DNA of 64,000 nt from Lepidodermella squamata (taxonomy: Eukaryota; Gastrotricha), in NCBI GenBank assembly GCA_047495785.1, contig JBLDXI010000045.1, forward strand, positions 496,001 through 560,000. Reading direction: 5' to 3'. Position 1 is the first letter of the stretch. Every line of letters begins with the position of its first letter. The translations under genes and the position numbers were made by a program. Under the pieces are notes generated by a model. That model was not told the DNA's origin. It did not search any database and saw only the letters and a list, made by a program, of their open reading frames with translations. Shown in pieces: positions 1-11,826 of the stretch.

Positions 1-875
1 CACCGGCAGGGGAGAAAATTCTCCTGAACGTTTATGACCTGGTATGCTACGATTTGTTACTGAAAATAATGATTCACTGTTTTATCCCCTAGCATTGGAC
101 TAACGAATACACCTCTGCTCTCGGGTTGGGCGTGTTTCACTCCGGCCTCGAAGTTTACAAAACAGGTAATGTTCTGTTCTCCATTTCAGTGTGGGATGAT
201 TTTCGATTATTATCGTTGTCAGAATTCGGATATGGCGGGCACCCGTTTCCTTTAACTGGTGTGTTCGAAATGCCACCACGGTGTGCGGAAGAGCTGGGCG
301 ATCATTTCTCGTTCCGCGAAACCATTGTGCTGGGCACCACAACCCTCAGTGAAGAGGACGTCCGTGATATTGTCGAGTCGTTGTCACCGCGCTTTCTCGG
401 CGATCAATACCACTTGTTGCGCTACAATTGCAATCATTTCTCTAACGAATTAGCTCAAATTTTGTGCGGTTCAACCATTCCTGGTTGGATCAATCGACTT
501 GCTAACATGGCTGTGTAAGTTAAGGAAATCCATTTGCAATTTTCGTGATTACATTTCAATTTCAGTTCTGTGCCTTTTGTGGAGAGGGCCCTGCCAAAAG
601 AATGGTTAACTCCTTGCGGCCTTCAAACTATGGCTTCTGCTAATGTTGGGCTTGCTGAGTCGGCCAGGCAGCGCGACAGCAGTGTAAGTAGTGACCTGCT
701 GGAATCATTTGCTACAAAAACCAGCTTGTCGTCTCTAACCCAGCAACCATCGTCTTCCTCGAATTCGTCGGCGAATACGGCGAGTTCGAAAAATTCGAAA
801 TCTACCACTACTTCGTCGGCGAAGTCTAACAAAGATAGAACTGACTCGTCGAAATCAATCGCTCTCGGGCGATAG
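1..875 (+). CDS. DESI2: Desumoylating isopeptidase 2 (PPPDE/DeSI-2), 5' end outside window
   Basis: Exons 1-41 (partial), 93-165, 223-514 and 566-875 join in frame into 237 residues ending at TAG. The protein follows the PPPDE family closely: a VYDL strand, NEYTSALG, the catalytic His in GVFHSG, the YGGHPFP loop and the catalytic Cys in YNCNHFS, then ILCGSTIPGWINRLA and the LPKEWLTP segment typical of DeSI-2. DeSI proteins are papain-fold thiol peptidases reported to remove SUMO or act as deubiquitinases/palmitoyl thioesterases. The last roughly 80 residues are a Ser/Thr/Lys low-complexity tail not expected to be conserved. The initiator Met lies upstream of the window. Introns are 51-57 nt with canonical ends. 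Confidence 0.93.
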
Positions 876-1817
876 ATCTATTTTGCTACAAACCGGTGTT
901 TCCTATTTACAAGCCAACCAAAAATAGGGCCGTGTTTATTCTTCTTCTACACCACTCTCCATCTCGCTCTCTTAAACTTACTGACCTTGAACTTCTAGTC
1001 GCGTTTTATACATCGAAATTCGATAAACTATTTCTACGACGAATGAGCCGTGTCATTGAAACTTGAAAACAAATCTAAGAACAAAATAATTGCCATCAAT
1101 GACCCATCACAGTATTCGCAGCTTCATGTTTCGGAAAAAATGTTCTTGTTTCCCTTGATTTTCGTCGATATTTGTTCGAAATCCGTGGCCTTTTCGAAAC
1201 GAACTGACCTTATTGCTTATTCTCTATGAGGAATCGAATTATCGTTATGAACTTATTATTTGCAATTGAAAAAATAAATTCTAATGGACGTGTTATTATT
1301 TTGTAATTTATAAATTATTCAGAACTTCTCAGTGGTTTATAATTTCGAAAACTATGAACTCTGCCTTTGTTAACAATGTGCGCTTATGGAAAAGCTTGTA
1401 TTTACTGTTGCATGGAGAATTTTCTTTCGATGTAGCACTTATTCGAAAAAATAGCTTCAATAAAAGAGACAACTTGGATTTGATATCTGTTTTTGTAAGG
1501 GGCGGATTTATTTAAACGAGTGAATAAATTAGGTAGAGCCGATGAGATAACAAACAATTTATTAAAAAATGCGCAAAAATAGTCATGCTGTATTCAAGGT
1601 GGTCTGTGGGCAACCGTGACTTGAAACCATTTTTACCATTACGACATCTGAAATGACTACAGGTAAAATTCAACTCCTAGACGAAAATCCGTAGATCCAG
1701 AGCTGGGTTGATCCTCCATGGACCCTTCGAGCAAGGAAAACATCTAACTTGACCTAATTTGAGGACATATTAGACTTTCCATAGATCCTGCGTAGATCTT
1801 GATTGGTCTGTAAGATC
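876..1817. other. Intergenic, 3' flank of DESI2
   Basis: AT-rich non-coding sequence with no convincing open frame on either strand. Candidate polyadenylation signals AATAAA occur near 1271 and 1479. Confidence 0.6.
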
Positions 1818-3610
1818 TATACAGGATCCACAGAGCTGGATCTATCTCAGTTGCATTTTCAGATCTAGCCACGGTCTAACGTTGTTCGCCAGGGCTGTAA
1901 CTGTAACTGCATGTGTGTTAGCTGTCCCGGCCTGTGGATCTGGCCACGGCAAACCTCTCGCACGAATTGGAAACGACCGACACGCTGCAACATTCATATT
2001 TTATTAGAATCCTTCTTAATTCTCGAGCACCAATTCCAAGTTGCAATATTAACTACATTCTCAACAACATTCTCTCTCTCTCTCAATCTCTCTTCTTCTT
2101 CTTGAGATGATCATCGCGATTTCAGATCAAAGCATCACGTCGACCCGAAGATGGTCGCACACGTGTAATCGTATCGCATGTTACCCTTGCCATCGCGGCT
2201 CGTCGTGAATTGCTGCAGGAGAGAGCCGTTTGCGCATGACAGGCGATGCCTGTCGAGATAATTGATAGGTACATCATCGTATTCTTTGCCCTCTGGCTGG
2301 TAGCCCGTGTCAAAGCTCGCCGTCGCTACGGGGCCATATGGCTCGCAGCAAGTGTAGCGATAAGCAATCGAATCGTTTCGCGCTTGCGTTAACACGAACT
2401 GCTGCAGAACTTCATTCGCATTGCATTTCACATTCTGCCTGTCAAGGAAATATATACTTCCCCAACCGTAATCAGTGAACGCATTATTTGCCACTCGGCA
2501 CTGTTTGAAAGGTGAAACCATGCAGCACGAGTACACGTAGTTGTTAGTGTTATCTTTCGGCCGTGTTAATTTGAAAGAAGCCAGAGCGCTAGTAGAATTA
2601 CAGGCGACGTTGTGTTGCGTCAGCCTAAAGGTCATGGCAACGTAGGCAGGTGTTTCTTTCGTGCTCAGCTCCTTGCCACCGCAGGCCACTTTACTCACGA
2701 ACCAAGACAGGCAGGTGTAGTCATACCGGTATTGTGCTGTCCCCTGATCACGCATCAACCGGAACCGTTGTAACGCAGCTCCGTCTGGGCATGCCGGGCG
2801 ATGCAACGCGAGATAAACGCTGTTGCCTTTCCCATCGTCATTCAAATCTGTGCTGTATGTGGCCGTTGTGAAGCTGTTACGAAAACCGCAGCAGGAGTAG
2901 CTGTAGTACACTGAGCTATCCGAGTTCTGCTGCAACTGAAACCCCTGCATCACATCGCCTCCTGTGCACTGAAGGCTTAGAATCGACAAAGAAAGAGCAC
3001 TGCCTTTGTTAGCAATTGTTGACGCTGAGGTCTTTTGACGGCACGTGCTGATAGCCGAATTCTGGCAGCAAGTGTACGCATACTGAATAGTAGTGTTGGT
3101 AGGCCGTGAGAGTTTGAAGGAAGTCAACGCGCTACCAGATGGGCAGGTAACGTTGTGCGCCTTCAACCAGGTGACATTGCCACCACCATCAGGTCCAGCC
3201 GGGGTTGTCAACTCATTGGTAGAGCACAATTCTGAAGCAAATCACCTCAGTTGAGAAGAGTTTGAGAATAAAATCTTACGGCTTGCTGCAGCTCCGATAC
3301 ACGCCGCCAAGACGGCTAGCTTAATGCTGTATTCCATTGATCGAGAAAGTTTTTCCAACTTTGCAAAATGAATTGTGATAATTTCGCAATTACGAGCATC
3401 CTATTTTATACTGTAGGGCGAGGCTATTTTCATCCATGCCCACCTGAACAAACGATGCCCTCGAGATAAAGGCTAATTTTAACTTTGCCTGCGTGGTTAG
3501 AACAAATATTTTTCACATGCTTTCAGAAATTATCATCGCATCTATACAGTGCAAAATTGTGTAAAGCTGCACTCATCGAGTAAGGATATTATAAGGATAT
3601 TGTTATATAA
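1818..3610. repeat. Segmental duplication, copy 1 (core)
   Basis: This block, which holds the first cysteine-repeat gene plus both flanks, recurs at about 8500-10350 in the same orientation with high identity including non-coding flanks. Downstream, 5274-5788 also recurs at 11349-12078 in the same order, so the two blocks look like one tandem duplication of about 6-6.7 kb whose middle has diverged by insertions and deletions. Confidence 0.85.
2135..3337 (-). CDS. Secreted six-repeat cysteine protein, copy 1
   Basis: Exon 1 (3280-3337) encodes a short hydrophobic signal peptide starting MEYSIKLAVLAACIGAAAS; exon 2 (2135-3231) follows a 48-nt intron. The 384-residue product contains six repeats of about 55-60 residues. 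Each carries a single Cys after a His-Asn-Val or Asn-Val-like strand, an 'aLxxFxL.R' strand, and an aromatic strand ending in YxYxCC or YTC. The double Cys and N-glycosylation sequons (NVT, NTT, NDS, NGS) suggest an extracellular disulfide-rich protein. I do not recognise the family. The second copy at 8806-10062 has the same exon structure. Confidence 0.85.
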
Positions 3611-5273
3611 TATTATACTTTATTTGGTATGGTTGCACTTAACGTAAAGAAAGGAGGGTAATTTTGGACACTTCGACTTTAGGGACCCCCTTGCCATTTC
3701 TTTGCCCGTAATCCGATTTTGATGAAACTTGGTACAGGTATCCCCGGGGTGCCCTACTCGTTAAAACCGAAGAGAAATAGGAAATCGGACGACAGGATTC
3801 ACCTGGGCATCGATTAATTAGCTGTGGATAATTTTGGACAGGTTAAATTTGTGCTTGAATATGCAAATTCTTACAGAGTTGTCCAAAGCAAGTTCAATTT
3901 TCATGGAGAACAAAAATTGGCGCGAGGTGGTGTTTCTGAAATGTATGAAATTGAGCAGAAAGTGTGATGACTCATGTATGCTAATGAGCGTCCAAATTTA
4001 CCCGCTAATTGTCCAACTTTAGTCATCAATTTTAAAATCGATAGAAAATCAGGTAAAAATGTAAAATTCATCTGAAAATCACAAAAATCGGAAATTGCCT
4101 TCTACAAATTGCCTGCGATTTGCGGAATTTTCGGTCAGTCACTTGGGCGTGCCGCCAAGGCCAAAATCGCGATTTCCGAAGCCGATTTCGACGCGATCGG
4201 CGGCGTTCTTGTGCAGCGGCCGCTGAGAGTTAGTTCAGAATTTCGCGGGCTATCCGCTGATATAAGATTTACCAAACGGCGATACTTTGTACGCGCTGAA
4301 ATTGCGTGCAAAGTGAGTCAAATTGGATTGCCAAATTCAAACGCCATTCGTATTTATTTACACCTGTTTCTCAGAAACGTTGACTCTGCCTGCTTGAACT
4401 ATTGTCCAGCACGCGTTCATGACTTTGCCAATTTTTTTTAGCTGACTTAGCTGACTTAGCCTAGGCGTTAATGATATACCTTAATACGCCTGGGCGCCAG
4501 TCGAATATCGAAATACACGTTGAAATCTCTAACAGTTTTATTTCCAGAGCAATCAATACAGTGACAATCAAAAATTCCGCACGGTTGAATCAAGGCGATG
4601 CTAGTTGAAATTGTTAGCAAGTGCAAAATGAGGCTGTTTATCCCCAGCTAAACGGACCAAAATGACGCCTTTTTCACGATCTCCAAAAATAGCTCCAAGG
4701 AAAGGGGGATATATTCATGATTCATGAGATGTCATGAAACTAGGACATTCTTAGTTAAGTGCCAAAAATTGCAGAAAAAGTGGAGCAGTTGGAATGAGGT
4801 GTCGACAGATCAAAAATAATTTCAGAGCACTCAGAGTAAAGGTTATAAAAATCAAAAGTAATTTTCCATAATTTGACTGACATAATTATCAACTTTGAAG
4901 GCGTCGGAATATTAATTGGCACCTTATGAATATTCATATTTTTAAAACTATTAAAACTTTTTGGTCTGTCCGAGTTACACTTTTTATTTTTAGCTGAGTT
5001 CAACTTGGAGCTAAAAATAGTTCGGGCGCGTGTGAGATATTTTTAGTTTCAACTCAACAAATTCCTGACCGTGCGTAACTTTTGACTTTCACTGTAAAGG
5101 CGCAATCAACATCAAACCATATTAAAACCCATAGCCTCTACAATTTGGAAGATGATTCTTGCGCAAACCGCCACCGGACACTCATCTACTACCTATAAAG
5201 GCGCCAAGAGTTCATTCATCTAGTGTAAAATCAGATCTAATGTGGACCATTTGAGCTCAACTCATCAAATTAC
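3611..5273. other. Non-coding spacer with CCTAGGCG-type motifs
   Basis: No credible coding frame. A CTAGGCG motif at about 4452-4490 resembles the inverted GCGCCTAGGCG words found in the duplicated repeat that follows, so part of this stretch is probably older copies of the same repeat family. Confidence 0.5.
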
Positions 5274-5788
5274 AGTTTTTCGGCGTTTTCTGGGGAAATT
5301 CAATTGCTTCTGATGAAATGTTGATAACAGATGCCATTGAAATAACGGTAATAATTTAGCAGGAAATAGTAATTAGTGGTCGCCTTTCATGCTATTCGCA
5401 TAGCGCCTAGGCGTGAATCGAATAAACCTCAATATCACCGCTAGCGCCTGGCGCCATTGGTAATTTCGACTGGCGCCTAGTTATCACTCATATTACATAT
5501 CGCGCCTAGGCGTTTCTGTATTCGATACACACCTAGGCGTATTACGTAATACGCCCAAATTTCACTAGCGCCCACGATAATTATTAAGGTGTGAAATAAA
5601 AAGTTCAGTATTATGAGTAATTCTGCAAAATTATATGAACATCTCTGTAATAAAGAGGCGAGTAGTCCGTGCTAGAGACAGGTGTTTAACAATATCGACC
5701 CATGCTTGAGCGTACTTAGTATTTCAGAAAGTTTCGGAGCATTATGCGTCAAGCTATTCTCAAAATGTGTTTTCCATTGGCGGCAAAA
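5274..5788. repeat. Second block of the tandem duplication, copy 1
   Basis: Nearly identical to 11349-12078 apart from two insertions in the other copy (a MITE and a palindrome arm). It contains several GCGCCTAGGCG words, for example near 5402, 5508 and 5532. Homology stops abruptly after GGCGGCAAAAT at 5788. TA at 5550-5551 is the empty target site of the MITE present in the other copy. Confidence 0.85.
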
Positions 5789-5934
5789 TGCCGGGTGAAA
5801 CCCGGTACTATAAAGTCAAAACGGACCGTCCGTCCGTCTGAAGCCCTGCACGCGAGCACTTGACCCGCACACCTTCAATAAAATGCCATGCGGGCACAAG
5901 CAATGTAACAGCGCCGATTTCGCAAATTTATCCG

Positions 5935-5946
5935 CCCCCCCCCCCC
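5935..5946. repeat. Poly-C homopolymer (12)
   Basis: A run of 12 C residues followed by a T run; likely length-variable and error-prone in assembly. Confidence 0.9.
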
Positions 5947-6669
5947 AATTTTTTTGCTTATGAATAACTATGAATAATATTTTTATACGGTTTTCAGTAG
6001 CTGATAGTTTAAATCTACAGTAATAATTGACGAAATTCTTTTGGAAAAGTATGACAGGAGAAACCGGTAGCGAAAATACAATAGGAAAGAGCTATTTTTC
6101 AAAAATGGGAATTTTCGACTAAAACCGCAAACCGCAGACAGCATTTTCGACTTTCGACACCCATTTTATCGCTCGTATCCCATTAGAACGAAATTCTCAG
6201 GAAGGTTCAGGAAGACCTGATCTGTCGACTGTTAAAAACCGTTTCAAAATATTCCTCATGGTCATAAAGTTATATTAACAAACTTTTTTATTTATTGAAT
6301 AACAAACCGGTCATACTTTATTAGGATTTTTCATTATTTTCTTTATCGAAAATAAACCGATTTATTGCTATGGCTAACCGATTTGGCATTTTGCTAGATA
6401 CCCAAGAAGGTTTCTTGACAGATTAGAGCCACTGTTCTTGTCTCATTTTTCGAATTTAAAAGTGGTTAAAAAATGGTAAACTTCTTCACATAAAGATGTG
6501 AGATTAGACGGTGATTAACCACACTCTTTCAGCTCATTTCGTGGTTATTTCTCGGAAAATACTCAACCAAATTAATTTCTAGATCATTCCGCACAACAAT
6601 AGCCGACCCAAAATATCAAAACACTCTACCTACATGTCTAATTCTTGTGACGTAGATAGGAAGCCGCAC

Positions 6670-7445
6670 TCAGAGCACGCCGGCAAACAAGAAGATGTGT
6701 TCACTCTTTCCCTCATTAATATTCTGAATATTTTGCATAATATTAAAAAACATAAAATGCTCAATTCGAAGTTTTTTAATAATTAAAGTTTTAATTAAAG
6801 TTTTAAAGATTGCAAAAAGTAGTGATTTGGCGCGGTTTCTTCCGTCGTATTCTTTCGAGCCAGTTGAGTTGACGCTTCGAAACAGGTCGCGCAGGGCGAA
6901 GTCGGTATCGACGTAGCCGAGGCGTTGCGATAGCTTTAAGGGACGAATCATGGGTCGTTGGCTGGCACCTGTGTAGGACAGGGTTGTTGGCCCAGCCTCC
7001 TTCTCAAACTGGTTAAACGGCTTGAGGTCGACATTGACGACGAAGGTGTTCGTGTTCTGCCCAGCTGGTAGCTTTCGAAGTCGGTAATTGACGTTGTTCG
7101 ACAGTCGATCTTCCCGCAGCTTGACTGTGAGAACCGGACCCAAACAATATTGCCTCAAACTGACGAGTGCTGGCGTAGCGGTCGAAGTAGCGTTTCTGAC
7201 GTAGTCGAGCTTAGTCGAGATTAGCGCGGACTGCGGACTTGCTCCACTGGCGTTGCAGAATGCGCTGAAGTTGAGCCAGAACCAAGTGATTTTCCGACGG
7301 ACAACAAGCAGACGTGAATATGGCGAGAATCTGGTGACCGGGCAGCTTGAAACCGAGATGAAATCTATCGACAGGTTGACAGTCGATCAGTAGGCAAAGA
7401 GAACGGCGGGCAGCACTTTGTCCTAGTGATGACGGCGATCGGCTG
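6670..7445 (-). pseudogene. Fossil Ty3/gypsy-type integrase C-terminal region
   Basis: Reading the minus strand from about 7445 downwards, a Leu-Pro-x-Val-Leu-Phe-Ala-Tyr segment, a KRYFDRYAS-like segment and a NYRLRKLP...VVNVDLKPF segment appear in the order expected for the C-terminal linker of gypsy-class retrotransposon integrases. They fall in different frames, separated by stops and frameshifts. No long terminal repeats, reverse transcriptase or Gag were found nearby. It is a dead fragment and is described only as such; the open stretch 6670-7158 is its last frame. Confidence 0.65.
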
Positions 7446-7448
7446 TGT

Positions 7449-7732
7449 CTATGCCCGTGGATAGACTTTTGGCGCGACCAACCAGCCTTGTAGAGCTAAT
7501 CTTGGGCTTTCGAACGATGTCAAGAAATCAAATATCCATCCACGGGTTCTCGAGAGAGAGGGTCGCAAAGTTGACCCGGTTGTAGTAAAAAATGGCCTCT
7601 CTACGACGGTTTTAGCGACGTTTGACATTCGTTTCCTCGCTATGCCCGTGGATAGACTTTCGGCGCGACCAACCAGCCTTGTAGAGCCTTGGGCTTTCGA
7701 ACGATGTCAAGAAATCAAATATCCATCCACGG
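7449..7732. repeat. Two direct copies of a ~95-bp element
   Basis: 7449-7545 and 7640-7732 are close copies beginning CTATGCCCGTGGATAGAC and ending ATATCCATCCACGG. The start (CCGTGGAT) and end (ATCCACGG) are inverted relative to each other, so each copy looks like a very small inverted-repeat element. Confidence 0.75.
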
Positions 7733-8499
7733 TTTTTCGAAGATGCTGGATCCTGAAGGCTACAAACGCAGATTTTTCACTTTTTCTTGGGTTTTCAGAA
7801 GATTTTGAAAATTTCAGCCATGAAAATATCTTACTTCATGTATCATTATTTTGTCCCAGTTGAGTTGGCAAGAATTTCGAGGAAAATTTTATTAGTTATC
7901 CACAAAATTAAGTTGCTACGTCAAGTTCAATAAATGAACTGAAAACCTCGATTTTCTTTCACTACTGGCTGTAGAACATTTGTGGGTGGATGAAACTACG
8001 TCAATTTTTCTCAATTGTATTCATGCAAAATGAAAAAAATGTTAATGATTTAGCAGGAGACTAATCAACCAACGATTTATCGACAAATTCAACACCAAGT
8101 CAGTTAAGAATTTTTTCAGAAAAGACCCGTTTCTGATAAATCCAGCCACGGAAATTTAGAAATTCCTTTGAAACCTTCAGCTGCAGTGCCCAATCAATGA
8201 GCTTTTTAAAAGAAAACATGACATCATCCTCGAAATAAAAAGATATTCAATTAAACTCATCTCAAATTTATCGAGGCTAGAAGGTTTCCGCCAGAAAACA
8301 GCTGCAGCAGTGCTAGTATGTGTGCTGTACATATATGTGTTACGTATATTGTATAGGCTTTTAGTGCTGCTATTACAGTGCTATGTAACGTATAGTACAT
8401 TTATGCTAGCTATAGGCGCATAACGTATAACTATAAACACTGCTGCGCGCGCGCATTTGCCGCAGGTTATTCCTAGTGCGCGAGTTCTGAAGCACCCTG

Positions 8500-10350
8500 T
8501 ATACAGGATCCTCAGAGCTGGATCTATCTCAGTTGCATTTTCAGATCTAGCCACGGTCTAAAGTTGTTCGCCTGGGCTGTAACTGTAACTGTGTGTTAGC
8601 TGTCCCGGCCTGTGGATCTGGCCACGGCAAACCTCTCGCACGAAGTGGAAACGACCGACACGATGCAACATTCATATTTTATTAGAATCCTTCTTAATTC
8701 TCGAGCACCAATTCCAAGTTGCAATATTAACTGCATTCTCAACAACATTCTCTCTCTCAATCTCTCTTCTTCTTGAGATGATCATCGCGATTTCAGATCA
8801 AAGCATCACGTCGACCCGACGATGGTCGCACACGTGTACTCGTATCGCATGTTACCTTTGCCATCGCGGCTCGTCTTGAATTGCTGAATGAGAGAGCCGT
8901 TTGCGCATGACAGGCGATGCCTGTCGAGATAATTGATACCATCTGCGAGTTCTCTGCCCTCTGGCTGGAAGCCCGTGTCAAAGCTCGCCGTCGCTATGGG
9001 GCCATATGGCTCGCAGCAAGTGTAGCTATAAGCAATCCAATCGTGTACGTCTTTAATTGACTTCGGTATTGTCGACAAGGACTTTAACACGAACTGCTGC
9101 ATAACTTCATTCGCATTGCATTTCACATTCTGCCTGTCGAGGTAAAATATACTTCCAACACCGAAATCAGTGAGCGCATTATCTGCCACTCGGCACTGTT
9201 TGAAAGGTGAAACCATGCAGCATGAGTACACGTAGTTGTTAGTGTTTTCTTTCGGCCGTGTTAATTTGAAAGAAGCCAGAGCGCTAGTAGAATTACAGGC
9301 GACGTTGTGTTGCGCCAGCCTAATGGTCGAGGCACCGTAGCTAGGTGTTTCTTTCGTGCTCAGCCCGCTGCCACCGCAGGCCACTTTACTCACGAACCAA
9401 GACAGGCAGGTGTAGTCATACCGGTATTGTGCTGTCCCCTGATCACGCACCAACCGGAACTGTTGTAACGCAGCTCTGTCCGGGCATGACGGGCGATGCA
9501 ACGCAAGATAAACGCTGTTGCCTTTCCCATCGTCATTCAAATCTGTGCTGTATGTGGCCGTTGTGAAGCCGTTACGAAATTCGCAGCAGGAGTAGCTGTA
9601 GTACACCGAGCTATCCAATTTCTGCTGCAACTGAAACCCCTGCATCACCTTCTGCTGCAACTGAAACCCCTGCATCACCTCGTTTCCTGAGCACTGAACG
9701 CTTTGACTCGACAAATCAAGAGCACTGCCTTTGTTAGTATTTGTTGACATTAAGGTCCTTTGACGGCACGTGCTGATAGCCGAATTCTGGCAGCAAGTGT
9801 ACGCATACTGAATAGTAGTGTTGGTAGGCCGTGAGAGTTTGAAGGAAGTCAACGCGCTACCAGATGGGCAGGTAACATTGTGCTCCTTCAACCAGGTGAC
9901 ATTGCCACCACCATCAGGTCCAGCCGGTGTTGTCAACTCATTGGTAGAGCACAATTCTGAAACAAATCACCTCAGTTGAGAAGAGTTTGAGAATAAAATC
10001 TTACGGCTTGCTGCAGCTCCGATACACGCCGCCAAGACGGCTAGCTTAATGCTGTATTCCATTGATCGAGAAAGTTTTTCCAACTTTGCAAAATGAATTG
10101 TGATAATTTCGCAATTAGGAGCATCCTATTTTATACTGTAGGCCCATGTTCATCCATGCCCACCTGAACAAACGATGCCCTCGAGATAAAGGCTAATTTT
10201 AGCCCAAAAGCTAATTATAACTTTCAAAAGTTGCCCACGTGGTTTGAACAAATATTTTTCACATGCTTTCAGAAATTATCATCGCATCTATACAGTGCAA
10301 AATTGTGTAAAGCTGCACTCATCGAGTAAGGATGTATATTATATAATATA
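8500..10350. repeat. Segmental duplication, copy 2 (core)
   Basis: Direct counterpart of 1818-3610, including sequence upstream and downstream of the cysteine-repeat gene. Differences are scattered substitutions, a short insertion near 10190 and the exonic changes noted for the gene copy. Confidence 0.85.
8806..10062 (-). CDS. Secreted six-repeat cysteine protein, copy 2
   Basis: Exons 10005-10062 (signal peptide) and 8806-9956 give 402 residues, paralogous to 2135-3337 with the same intron position and phase. Two in-frame length changes distinguish it: an exact 30-bp tandem duplication at 9621-9650/9651-9680 repeats ten residues (VMQGFQLQQK), and an insertion of about 13-14 residues near 9043-9084. 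The six repeats and all YxYxCC motifs are kept and no stops are present, so the copy appears functional. Confidence 0.85.
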
Positions 10351-11348
10351 CGGAAGGCATGAAGGGTATATGGGTTTATAATCGCCTGAAGGCTGATATT
10401 TCGTCCTTCGGCGCCGATACCCTTCCGTGATTTTAAACCCATAAGTATAACCTGAATGGCTTCGTATATGTATCCGTATATGTGTGTTATCCGGGTCGTA
10501 TCGTAAAATTTTCCGGGTTACTAATAGTATTGTATGGTACACTCTCACTGGATTTGTATTGTTTTTATTTGAAATTAAAAAATCCAACTTGAATAAAAAT
10601 CATGAAATTTGTTTCTTGCTCATTTTATTCTCGCATTCTTCATTTTGCGAGTTTTTGGTTCGTTTTCACATCGAATTTCCCGCATTTCTCGCATGCTCAA
10701 CAAATTGCTGCTACTGAATCACAAAATTGGGCTGTCGGACGCAGGATGGTTCTGCTCGGTTGGCTCCGGATGGTTATCAATGTGACTGTCAAACGACCCT
10801 TCAACACCTCAGTTTGCAGAGCGCTTTCTAAGTCGACGAAAAACTCGATTGACGAAATCCGTTCTTGAACGAAAGGCTGCTATTTGCCATGGTGTCAGGA
10901 ATCGCTCGATTTTCGAACTGTACTGTATCTTCTTGCTTTAAATCGATGTCGCAATCTGCGATGCCCTGTTGCGATTTCTGGCGAAAGCTGGCCGATTGTT
11001 GCTCGATCCCCGCTCAATTTTCGCGAATCTCTAGACGAGTTCTGCCCGATTTTCACGATCTCATGGCCAAGTGCTGTTCGATGGGGGTGAATGCTGCCTG
11101 ATTTGATACCGGTCGCGCGCTTTTTTTCCGGAATTCTGCCCAATTTTTACCCCATTTTTGTGATTTTCAATAAAATCGTTTTGGAGTGTTGCTTGAACTT
11201 TTTTTTGGGTTTCTCTTGTGTGTTTGACAAGTGGGGTTTTTGGTGATATTTTCTGGACAAGCGGGCATTTAAAATGCCTGCCTGTTTAGAAAATATCAAA
11301 AAATGCCTGCTTGGAAGAAGGTTTTATGTATAGATAGAGCATATTACA
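10351..11348. other. Non-coding spacer with a small inverted repeat
   Basis: GAAGGGTAT and ATACCCTTC, plus GGGTTTA and TAAACCC, form an imperfect inverted repeat across about 10350-10445. The open frames in 10600-11140 show no homology or splice logic that I could support. Confidence 0.45.
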
Positions 11349-11490
11349 GTTTTTCGGCGTTTTCTGGGGAAATTCAATTGCTTCTGATGAAATGTTGATA
11401 ACAGATGCCATTGAAATCACGGTAATAATTTAGCAGGAAATAGTAATTAGTGGTCGCCTTTCATGCTATTCGCATAGCGCCTAGGCGTGA

Positions 11491-11584
11491 ATCGAATAAA
11501 CCTCAATATCACGGCTAGCGCCTGGCGCCATTGGTAATTTCGACTGGCGCCAGGCGCTAGCGGTGATATTGAGGTTTATTCGAT
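11491..11584. repeat. 94-bp near-perfect palindrome
   Basis: Arms 11491-11529 and 11546-11584 match at 38 of 39 positions around a 16-nt spacer. Copy 1 of the repeat (near 5472) has only the left arm, so the right arm was gained here or lost there. Confidence 0.9.
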
Positions 11585-11657
11585 GGTTATCACTCATATT
11601 ACATATCGCGCCTAGGCGTTTCTGTATTCGATACACACCTAGGCGTATTACGTAATA

Positions 11658-11826
11658 CAGGGTGGCCAAAAAAATCCCAGGGCGGGAATTCGATGCGCAT
11701 CAATTTAATGAGGAGTTTTAAGAAATAGAAGAATTTCAAGCCAATGGAACTCCTCAATTTCTTGAAATTCCTCTTTAAAATGATGCGCATCGAATTCCCG
11801 CTCTGCGGAATTTTTCGGTCACCCTG
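11658..11826. mobile_element. 169-bp Tc1/mariner-like MITE with TA target duplication
   Basis: Starts CAGGGTGGCC and ends GTCACCCTG with long inverted repeats covering most of the element, which folds back on itself around a short centre. It is flanked by TA at 11656-11657 and 11827-11828. The homologous empty site at 5550-5551 has a single TA, which proves insertion and fixes the ends. There is no coding capacity. The CAGGG ends and the TA target are typical of Tc1/mariner elements. Confidence 0.9.

Noticed and set aside
4109-4441. 110-codon plus-strand frame in the spacer
   Set aside because: No ATG and no recognisable motif, and it lies in repeat-derived DNA.
10602-10868. 88-codon plus-strand frame with a signal-peptide-like start
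   Set aside because: Composition is like the surrounding AT-rich DNA and the rest of the frame shows no homology or splice context; hydrophobic starts arise easily from TTT-rich sequence.
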